DNA from: Candidatus Neoanaerotignum tabaqchaliae
GTDB lineage: Bacteria > Bacillota > Clostridia > Lachnospirales > Anaerotignaceae
DNA length: 7,225 nt
Direction of reading: 5' to 3'
Assembly (NCBI GenBank): GCA_904420235.1
Contig: CAJFUS010000084.1
Span: 1-7,225, forward strand
Shown here: positions 1 to 5,764 of the stretch, one piece after another
How the letters are laid out: every line of letters begins with the position of its first letter
Numbering within the stretch: the stretch's first letter is position 1
Program-made: the position numbers and the translations under genes
The notes under the pieces: model-generated
Database searches by the model: none
Seen by the model: only the letters and a program-made list of their open reading frames with translations
What the model was told of the DNA's origin: nothing

Positions 1-2256
1 AAAACCATAGGCAGACAGGGAGTCTGTCCAGAAAACTCTCTTTATTACGTGGCTCTTGGCGCCGCATACTGCGCCGAAAAACAGATTGACATTGACGAAA
101 CAATTAAAAAGCTTTCCGGCTATGTTTCGGTATCAGAATGGAACAAGCTACCTCCTCTTTTCAACAACGAAAATGAGTATAAGGAATTTAAAAAGAGACA
201 TGACTCGGCCGATGTGGAATATGGCGACATAGACACATATACTGGAAACACATACATAGGAATAGACGCAGGGAGCACAACAATAAAGGTTGTTGTTATG
301 GGAGAGGAAGACCAGATACTTGACAGTGTTTACATGTCAAACAGCGGCAATCCTGTTCCCGTAATAAAAAATTTCATAGAGGGCCTCTATTCGGCTCACC
401 CAAACATAAAAATAAAAGGCTCCTGCGTAACAGGCTATGGCGAGGACATAATTAAAAACGCCTTCCACATAGACCTTGGCCTTGTTGAGACAATGGCTCA
501 CTTTACGGCAGCCAAACATTTTATGCCTGACGTTGAGTTTATAATAGACATAGGCGGCCAAGACATGAAGTGCTTTAAAATTAAAAACGGCGTAGTTGAC
601 AACATATATCTGAACGAGGCCTGTTCTTCCGGCTGCGGCTCATTCCTCCAGACATTTGCCAACACTCTTGGTTATGACATAGAGGAATTTTCAAAAATGG
701 GCCTTTATGCCGAAAACGCTGTTGACTTAGGCTCAAGATGTACAGTTTTTATGAACTCGTCTGTTAAACAGGCCCAAAAGGACGGCGCCACAACAGGCGA
801 TATATCAGCCGGACTTTCAACAAGCATAGTTAAAAATGCGTTATATAAAGTAATACGTCCCTCCAGCGTTGAGGAGCTTGGCAAAAAAATAGTTGTTCAG
901 GGAGGCACATTTCTTAATGACGCTGTTTTAAGAGCCTTCGAGAAAGAACTTGGAGTTAACGTTGTGCGTCCTGTTATAGCCGGACTTATGGGAGCTTACG
1001 GCTGCGCTCTGTATGCCAAAGAAAACGCCGGCGAGAAAAGCTCTATAATAACGGCTGATGAAATTAAAAACTTTACTCACACCGTTAAAACCGCCAACTG
1101 CGGCCTTTGCAGCAACAATTGCCGTCTTACAATAAACACCTTCTCCGACGGCAGCCGGTATATAGGCGGAAACAGGTGCGAAAGACCCGTAACAAAAAGC
1201 GCTTCCGTTGGCGACCTTAACATATATAAATTCAAGCAGGATATATTACGTTCACTCAATCCTGTTAAGGGAACTCGCGGCAAAATAGGCATACCTCTTG
1301 GCCTTAACATGTATGAAATGGCCGTTTTTTGGCACAGCTTTTTCACAAAGCTCGGCTTTGAGGTTATAGTTTCGCCTCTTTCCGACAGGAGCATATTCCT
1401 TAAAGGGCAGGCCACAATACCAAGCGATACCGTATGTTTTCCGGCAAAACTCCTTCATGGCCATGTGGCATATCTTATGGAACTGGAAGGCCTGAAGCAT
1501 ATATTCTATCCTTGCATGAGCTTTAATTTTGACGAGGACCTTGGAGACAACAACTATAACTGCCCCGTTGTGGCATATTATCCCGAGATAATAGCCGCTA
1601 ACATGAAAATGAAAAATGGCGTTAAATTTATAAACGACTATGTGGGAGTTCACCGCAGGAAGGACTTTCCTAAAAAGCTTACAGAGATATTGTCGAAATA
1701 TTTCAGCGGCATAAGTCTTAAAGAGGTAAAAGCCGCCTCCGACACCGCTTTTGAGGCAAGAGACAACTACATGCTTATGGTTCGTAAAAAAGGAAATGAC
1801 ATAATAAGCAAAGCCAGAAGCCAAGGCAAAAAAATAATAGTCCTTGCCGGCAGGCCATATCACGTTGACCCTGAAATAAACCACGGTATAGACACCCTTT
1901 TGGAAACACTTGGAATGGCCGTTATATCCGAGGATGTTTTAAGCGGGGAAATGAGCCGGTTCCACGTTAACGTTTTGAATCAATGGACATATCACGCCCG
2001 CCTTTACGCCGCTGCTAAATACATACTTGACAAGCCCGATATGGAACTTGTTCAGCTTGTAAGTTTCGGCTGCGGACTTGACGCCATAACAACCGACGAG
2101 GTTAGGTCGATACTTGAGGGCGGCGAAAAAATATACACCCAAATAAAAATAGACGAGATTACAAATTTAGGCACTGTAAAGGTAAGGCTAAGAAGTCTTA
2201 TAGCGGCTTTAAAGCAGCAGGAGGTAAATGAAAATGCCAAAACTTTTAAGAGATGA
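1..2256 (+). CDS. Acyl-CoA dehydratase activase-like protein (BcrAD/BadFG ATPase + DUF2229), 5' partial
   Basis: The reading frame is open from base 1, so the start lies upstream; the GTG at 49 is internal. Numbering is from the first codon in the window. Residues 1-30 resemble the tail of a first activase domain, then a linker ending in a RH motif. Residues 85-340 form a complete BadF/BadG/BcrA/BcrD ATPase domain: phosphate loop GIDAGSTT (87-94), DIGGQDMK (183-190), and QGGTFLND. C208 in NEACSSGCGSF and C247 in SRCTVF match the two cysteines that let an activase dimer hold a bridging [4Fe-4S] cluster. A CxxCxxxC motif (367, 370, 374) plus C393 precedes a DUF2229-type region (about 425-735) with VCFPAK, YPCMSF, GRPYH and SFGCG. 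Family knowledge: such ATPases inject an electron into 2-hydroxyacyl-CoA dehydratases. The full-length form usually carries two ATPase domains, consistent with the truncation here. Inference: it acts with the overlapping downstream gene; the substrate cannot be read from the sequence. Confidence 0.9.
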   Translation, partial: KTIGRQGVCPENSLYYVALGAAYCAEKQIDIDETIKKLSGYVSVSEWNKLPPLFNNENEYKEFKKRHDSADVEYGDIDTYTGNTYIGIDAGSTTIKVVVMGEEDQILDSVYMSNSGNPVPVIKNFIEGLYSAHPNIKIKGSCVTGYGEDIIKNAFHIDLGLVETMAHFTAAKHFMPDVEFIIDIGGQDMKCFKIKNGVVDNIYLNEACSSGCGSFLQTFANTLGYDIEEFSKMGLYAENAVDLGSRCTVFMNSSVKQAQKDGATTGDISAGLSTSIVKNALYKVIRPSSVEELGKKIVVQGGTFLNDAVLRAFEKELGVNVVRPVIAGLMGAYGCALYAKENAGEKSSIITADEIKNFTHTVKTANCGLCSNNCRLTINTFSDGSRYIGGNRCERPVTKSASVGDLNIYKFKQDILRSLNPVKGTRGKIGIPLGLNMYEMAVFWHSFFTKLGFEVIVSPLSDRSIFLKGQATIPSDTVCFPAKLLHGHVAYLMELEGLKHIFYPCMSFNFDEDLGDNNYNCPVVAYYPEIIAANMKMKNGVKFINDYVGVHRRKDFPKKLTEILSKYFSGISLKEVKAASDTAFEARDNYMLMVRKKGNDIISKARSQGKKIIVLAGRPYHVDPEINHGIDTLLETLGMAVISEDVLSGEMSRFHVNVLNQWTYHARLYAAAKYILDKPDMELVQLVSFGCGLDAITTDEVRSILEGGEKIYTQIKIDEITNLGTVKVRLRSLIAALKQQEVNENAKTFKR
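2219..2224 (+). promoter_or_regulatory. Shine-Dalgarno site that decides the start of the second gene
   Basis: A perfect AGGAGG lies inside the last codons of the upstream activase gene. Two in-frame ATGs follow, at 2228 (3 bp spacer) and 2234 (9 bp spacer). A 3 bp spacer is too short for efficient initiation, so 2234 is the preferred start. Because the site sits within a translated region, the two genes are probably translationally coupled. Confidence 0.75.
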
Positions 2257-3574
2257 AAACGGAAGAATTCTTTTTACAAAAGAAATGAAAAAGGATTATA
2301 CAATACTTGTTCCGGATATGCTTCCAATACATTTTAACATAATGAAAAACGTTCTTATAAACGAGGGCTACAAAATAGAGCTTCTTGACAACTCCGGCCA
2401 AAACGTAAAACAAATGGGACTTAAATATATGCACAATGATATATGCTACCCCGCCCTTCTTGTTGCCGGACAGCTTATAGACGCTTTAAACAGCGGCAAG
2501 TATAATGTAAACAAAACCGCATTTATGATAATGCAGACCGGCGGCGGATGCAGAGCGTCAAACTACATTCACCTTATAAGAAAAGCTCTTGTTAAGGCCG
2601 GATACCCTAACGTTCCCATAATCTCATTTAACCTTTCGGGACTTGAGAAGAACAGCGGCTTTAAGCTTACGCTGCCTATAATAAGAAGAATATTGGCGGC
2701 TGTAATTTACGGCGACTTAATAATGCTTTTAAGCAATCAGGTGCGTCCTTATGAAGTAAAAAAAGGCGAAACCGACAGAATGATTGGAAAATGGGTTAAA
2801 GAACTGTCATCCCAGTTTATAAACCGCCGCGGATATGGTTTTTCACAAATGAAGGAAAACTTTGACAGAGTAATAAAAAGTTTTTCGGATATAAAAATAA
2901 AAAAAGAAATCAAAACAAAAGTTGGAATAGTAGGCGAGATATATGTTAAATACGCCAGCTTCGCCAACAACGGTCTTGAGAAATTTCTTGCAGACCAAGG
3001 CTGCGAGGTAATGGTTCCCGGCCTTATGGGATTTTTAATGTTTAAGGTTGACGCCAGAGTTCAGGACTTTTTAATATACGGCGGAAGTAAGCTTAAATAT
3101 ACGGCCGCAAAAACCCTTTTGGGCTATCTTGAAAAAATAGAGGCCGCCTTTATGGAGGCTATTGACAGGTCAAAATTCACTCAGCTTGCCTCATACAAAG
3201 ACACTAAACCTCTTGTTGAAGGTTTAATTGGTCTTGGCAACCGTATGGGAGAGGGCTGGTTCCTTCCTGGAGAAATGATTGAGCTTGTGCGCCACGGATA
3301 CAGCAACATTGTTTGCACACAGCCATTTGGTTGTCTGCCTACACATATATGCGGTAAAGGCATGGTGCATAAAATAAAATCTATGTACCCCGACTCTAAT
3401 ATTGTTCCTGTGGATTACGACACCGGCGCCACACTTGTTAATCAAGAAAACCGAATAAAGCTTATGCTTTCGGTTGCCAGAGAAAAACTTCCAACAATAA
3501 AAAACAGTGTAAAAGAAGGCGTTCTTGAAAATAGTGAGTCAAACACATCTATTCGCGCCGTAAGTTTCTCATAA
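2234..3574 (+). CDS. 2-hydroxyacyl-CoA dehydratase-like (HGD-D type) protein
   Basis: A 446-residue protein from the ATG at 2234; starting at 2228 would add two residues. It resembles the C-terminal third of the long activase/DUF2229/dehydratase-like proteins of anaerobes. Visible motifs are YTILVPDMLPIHF near the N-terminus, HNDICYP (C71), QTGGGCRASNYI (C106), and CTQPFGCLPTHICGKG near the C-terminus (C361, C367, C373). These conserved cysteines are plausible [4Fe-4S] ligands. Family knowledge: classical dehydratases use an activase-delivered electron to eliminate water from a 2-hydroxyacyl-CoA, but members of this long-chain branch mostly lack an assigned reaction. The gene overlaps the activase stop by 23 bp in a different frame, indicating co-expression and probably a complex. 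There is no signal peptide or membrane segment, so it should be cytoplasmic. The family assignment is firm; enzymatic activity is inferred only. The last 25 residues look low in conservation and may be a disordered tail. Confidence 0.85.
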   Translation: MPKLLRDENGRILFTKEMKKDYTILVPDMLPIHFNIMKNVLINEGYKIELLDNSGQNVKQMGLKYMHNDICYPALLVAGQLIDALNSGKYNVNKTAFMIMQTGGGCRASNYIHLIRKALVKAGYPNVPIISFNLSGLEKNSGFKLTLPIIRRILAAVIYGDLIMLLSNQVRPYEVKKGETDRMIGKWVKELSSQFINRRGYGFSQMKENFDRVIKSFSDIKIKKEIKTKVGIVGEIYVKYASFANNGLEKFLADQGCEVMVPGLMGFLMFKVDARVQDFLIYGGSKLKYTAAKTLLGYLEKIEAAFMEAIDRSKFTQLASYKDTKPLVEGLIGLGNRMGEGWFLPGEMIELVRHGYSNIVCTQPFGCLPTHICGKGMVHKIKSMYPDSNIVPVDYDTGATLVNQENRIKLMLSVAREKLPTIKNSVKEGVLENSESNTSIRAVSFS

Positions 3575-3598
3575 AACAAAAATACGGGAGATTTTACC

Positions 3599-4513
3599 AT
3601 GGTTTATATTTTAAGCGAGCAGCTTATTGAATCAACACCTGAATATGTGTTAAAAAAAGACATACCAGCGGTTTTTTTTATAACTGAAGAAGAACTGCCC
3701 TATATATTGGAAAAGCTGAAAATATCATTCGAGAGGGAATATAAAATAGACGACGTATATTTCTGCAAGGCTGAATCCCTTCAGGACTGTATATTCGGCA
3801 CTTTATATATACCAAAGCTTCTTGATATATTAGGCAGCAGATTCAGGCTTATGTTTTTTATAAACGCCAGGCATATTGTTATAGTTGACAACAGCGGATT
3901 CGCTTTAAGAATATTAAACAGAATTAAGCGCCGCAAAATTCACCAGGGCGGCACAAAGGCTAAATTTATGTATAACTTTATGACAGAGTTTATGGCAACC
4001 GACAGTGAGCTGCTTGAAAGATATGAGCACAGGCTTATGAATCTTGAGGAAGAGGCCCTGCATGATACCATAAACGACTTTTATCAAAGTCACCTGCACC
4101 CTGTTAGAAAACAGCTTCTAACATTAAGAGGATATTACGACCAGCTTACAGAGCTTGGAAAAATACTTGAGGACGACGAAACTCATTTTTTTACCGAAGA
4201 CGAGCTTAAATATTTCGGCAATATATCCGACAGGGCGGACCGGCTTATGGGAAAAACCATACATCTTATAGACTATGCCCAGCAGATAAAAGATATATAT
4301 CAAAATAATGCCGACGCCAAGCAAAACAAAAATATGCAGTTTCTTACAATGATTTCCACAATATTCTTTCCTCTCACACTTATAACCGGCTGGTTTGGAA
4401 TGAACTTTCACAACATGCCGGAGTTAGAAAACGGCTATCCAGCCATAAAAGTATTAAGCATTGTTGTGGTAATTATATGTATAATAATATTTAAAAAGAA
4501 AAAAATTTTTTAA
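3599..4513 (+). CDS. corA: CorA-family divalent cation (Mg2+/Co2+) transporter
   Basis: A 304-residue protein with the CorA layout: a long soluble N-terminal domain (about 1-245) followed by two C-terminal membrane segments. The first segment, about 246-266, ends in the family signature Gly-Met-Asn (267-269) within GWFGMNFHNMPEL. The second is about 283-298, followed by a lysine-rich cytoplasmic end. The N-terminal domain holds a long charged helical stretch (about 130-245) like the funnel helix of CorA. Family knowledge: CorA forms a homopentameric channel in the cytoplasmic membrane, and the GMN loop selects hydrated Mg2+ or Co2+. The start is supported by GGGAG at 3586-3590 with an 8 bp spacer. 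It begins 24 bp after the dehydratase-like gene, with no terminator between, so it is probably in the same operon. Ion specificity (Mg2+, Co2+, Ni2+ or Zn2+) cannot be settled from the sequence. Confidence 0.9.
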   Translation: MVYILSEQLIESTPEYVLKKDIPAVFFITEEELPYILEKLKISFEREYKIDDVYFCKAESLQDCIFGTLYIPKLLDILGSRFRLMFFINARHIVIVDNSGFALRILNRIKRRKIHQGGTKAKFMYNFMTEFMATDSELLERYEHRLMNLEEEALHDTINDFYQSHLHPVRKQLLTLRGYYDQLTELGKILEDDETHFFTEDELKYFGNISDRADRLMGKTIHLIDYAQQIKDIYQNNADAKQNKNMQFLTMISTIFFPLTLITGWFGMNFHNMPELENGYPAIKVLSIVVVIICIIIFKKKKIF

Positions 4514-4518
4514 CGCAG

Positions 4519-4542
4519 CGCCTCTTTTGAGGCGTTTATTTT
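4519..4542 (+). terminator. Rho-independent terminator of the activase-dehydratase-corA unit
   Basis: CGCCTC (4519-4524) pairs perfectly with GAGGCG (4529-4534) around a TTTT loop, followed by a T-rich tail (TTTATTTTTA). It begins five bases after the corA stop codon, the expected place for an operon-ending terminator. Confidence 0.85.
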
Positions 4543-4622
4543 TATCATCTATGGTAATTTTTTTACGTTTATTGGTCTTATTTAGAAAAATAATATTTCA
4601 AAACGAAAATATAGGCCATTAA
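4543..4622. other. AT-rich spacer upstream of the hydrolase promoter
   Basis: No gene is visible. It contains an imperfect inverted repeat: TGGTCTTATTT (4573-4583) can pair with AAATATAGGCCA (4607-4618) with one bulge and one G-U pair. Its right arm ends five bases before the -35 box. It could be a regulator site or chance pairing in AT-rich DNA; the A-tracts could also act as a promoter UP element. Confidence 0.3.
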
Positions 4623-4651
4623 TTGACATAAAACATAATGTAATATATAAT
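4623..4651 (+). promoter_or_regulatory. Consensus sigma-A promoter for the alpha/beta-hydrolase-fold gene
   Basis: TTGACA at 4623-4628 and TATAAT at 4646-4651 are both perfect consensus hexamers separated by the optimal 17 bp. Transcription would start near 4658, giving a leader of about 57 bases before the ATG at 4715. The preceding terminator makes this an independent transcription unit. The perfect match implies strong, probably housekeeping expression unless a repressor intervenes. Confidence 0.85.
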
Positions 4652-4674
4652 CTGTATTATAAATCATTGGAAAA

Positions 4675-4707
4675 AAATATGTTCATATTTGTTCCTTTTT
4701 AAGGAGG
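4675..4707 (+). promoter_or_regulatory. Leader hairpins and ribosome binding site of the hydrolase-fold gene
   Basis: The ribosome binding site AAGGAGG (4701-4707) is 7 bp from the ATG. TCCTT (4693-4697) can pair with AAGGA (4701-4705) across a 3-base loop, covering most of it. Just upstream, AAATAT (4675-4680) can pair with ATATTT (4685-4690). The site itself is clear; the regulatory effect is speculative because both stems are short and mostly A-U. Confidence 0.5.
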
Positions 4708-4714
4708 AATAGCT

Positions 4715-5566
4715 ATGGCAGAAAGAGATTTTTACACAAGAGATGGAATAAAAATTCATTTTGTTGAAGAAGGCAAAGGCATGCCTATTATGCTAATTCA
4801 TTGTATAGGCGGCTCATTGCGGCTTTTCAAATATCAAACAGATATGCTGAAGAACTTCTGCCGTGTTATAGCCATAGATATGCGAGGCCATGGAAAAAGT
4901 CAAAAACCTGGCTTTGGCTATTCCATATCACGTATGGCCGCCGATTTGAAAGAGTTTATAGAGTGCATGGGACTTAGAAATATATGCCTTGTTGGATATA
5001 GAACCGGCTGTTCTATAATTTGGGATTATTTTGAGCTTTTTGGAAGCGAGAACATATCAAAATTTATATTTATAGACGGCTCTCCCTCCGTTTTTAAAAT
5101 GCCTTTTTGGACTGTTGAAGAAAACAGGAACTACGGCGGAGCATTTGACTATGATAAATTTGTTAACGAGCTTTCCGATTTAAAAGACCATATTGAAGGT
5201 TATTCCCTGCTTATTAATTTAATAAGTCATATGGAATTTAATATAGAAAATATTAATACAGAAGACAGCATTAAAAAAATGATTATTTCAGACATATTAA
5301 AGGCAGATTCTTTAGCCATATATGAGCTGCTTTTAAACTGCGGAGCGCACAATTATATTGATGTGATACCAAAAATTAATAAGCCGTCTCTTGTTATAGG
5401 CGGAGTTTTGGATATATTAGGAAAATCTCCAGCCCTTTGGCTTGGGGAAAATATAAAAAACTCAAAAACATATATATTCAATTATATTGAAAGACATAAT
5501 AATTTTATGTTCCACAATGAAGCTTTGGAGCTTAACAATCTTCTTTATACCTTCATAAAAGAATAG
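4715..5566 (+). CDS. Alpha/beta-hydrolase-fold protein with a replaced nucleophile
   Basis: A 283-residue protein whose length and motif order match the alpha/beta-hydrolase superfamily. The start is supported by AAGGAGG with a 7 bp spacer. The first core strand and turn read IMLIHCIGGS (25-34), where a typical member has HG at the oxyanion hole. VIAIDMRGHGKS (51-62) is the classic strand-4/turn motif. The nucleophile elbow is CLVGYRTGC (91-99), so the expected GxSxG serine is Arg96. The acid residue is plausibly Asp233 in GGVLDILGKSP, and the catalytic His plausibly His261 in ERHNNFMF. The fold is therefore well supported, but the triad lacks its nucleophile. It may be a non-catalytic binding protein or act by an unusual mechanism; Thr97 and Cys99 lie next to the elbow. 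There is no signal peptide, so it should be cytoplasmic. It is visibly more AT-rich than the upstream operon, has its own promoter and terminators, and has no functional partner nearby. Confidence 0.8.
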   Translation: MAERDFYTRDGIKIHFVEEGKGMPIMLIHCIGGSLRLFKYQTDMLKNFCRVIAIDMRGHGKSQKPGFGYSISRMAADLKEFIECMGLRNICLVGYRTGCSIIWDYFELFGSENISKFIFIDGSPSVFKMPFWTVEENRNYGGAFDYDKFVNELSDLKDHIEGYSLLINLISHMEFNIENINTEDSIKKMIISDILKADSLAIYELLLNCGAHNYIDVIPKINKPSLVIGGVLDILGKSPALWLGENIKNSKTYIFNYIERHNNFMFHNEALELNNLLYTFIKE

Positions 5567-5609
5567 GTTTTGTTTTTTCAATACTCAAATATAAAAATCT
5601 TTAATAAAT

Positions 5610-5663
5610 AAAGCAGTTTTGTCCACCAATAAAATCCCTTATGGCTTTGGCAAACTGCTTTTT
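5610..5663 (+). terminator. Long hairpin with T-tail, probable terminator of the hydrolase-fold gene
   Basis: AAAGCAGTTT (5610-5619) is exactly complementary to AAACTGCTTT (5652-5661), and TTTTT (5659-5663) forms the tail. The 32-base interior can fold further: CCA 5623-5625 with TGG 5648-5650, and CCA-A-TAA 5626-5632 with TTATGG 5639-5644. That makes an unusually elaborate stem for a terminator, so a small structured RNA or a miniature-element remnant is also possible. Confidence 0.5.
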
Positions 5664-5705
5664 ACAAAAATCAACCTCTTTTTTAAAAAAGAGGTTGATT
5701 TTTGT
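5664..5705. terminator. Perfect 42-bp palindrome, likely bidirectional terminator
   Basis: The 21 bases 5664-5684 are exactly the reverse complement of 5685-5705. The core is AACCTC (5673-5678) against GAGGTT (5691-5696), flanked by A/T runs that supply a U-tract in transcripts from either strand. In practice the T6/A6 centre would be partly the loop. It directly follows the first hairpin and would isolate the collagen-like gene from upstream transcription. Confidence 0.7.
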
Positions 5706-5749
5706 GGCAAAATATCGAAATTTGAATATTATGTATTATAAAAATAATT
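5706..5749 (+). other. Short upstream region of the collagen-like gene
   Basis: Only 44 bp separate the palindrome from the ribosome binding site. TATTAT occurs at 5727-5732 and again at 5734-5739, but no good -35 box lies 16-18 bp upstream; TTGTGG at 5702-5707 is weak and 19 bp from the first. Sporulation-type boxes were looked for; a -35-like GAATATT (5724-5730) has no matching -10. The promoter type is unresolved. Confidence 0.25.
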
Positions 5750-5755
5750 AAAGGA
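5750..5755 (+). promoter_or_regulatory. Ribosome binding site deciding the collagen-like protein start
   Basis: AAAGGA abuts the ATG at 5756 with no spacer and lies 9 bp before the in-frame ATG at 5765. Only the second has workable spacing, so the protein should begin MSYNQFSCN, three residues shorter than the longest open frame. Confidence 0.7.
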
Positions 5756-5764
5756 ATGTTCAAA

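Noticed and set aside
1252..1884. 210-codon open frame on the - strand
   Set aside because: It lies wholly inside the well-supported activase gene, has no family motifs, and has the composition expected of an antisense shadow.
2228..2256. Programmed frameshift joining the activase and dehydratase-like genes
   Set aside because: The frames differ by +1, but no convincing slippery sequence is present, and a perfect AGGAGG at good spacing explains separate initiation at 2234.
5721..5749. Sporulation sigma-E or sigma-K promoter for the collagen-like gene
   Set aside because: GAATATT resembles a sigma-E -35 box, but nothing close to a CATA-type -10 lies at the right distance.
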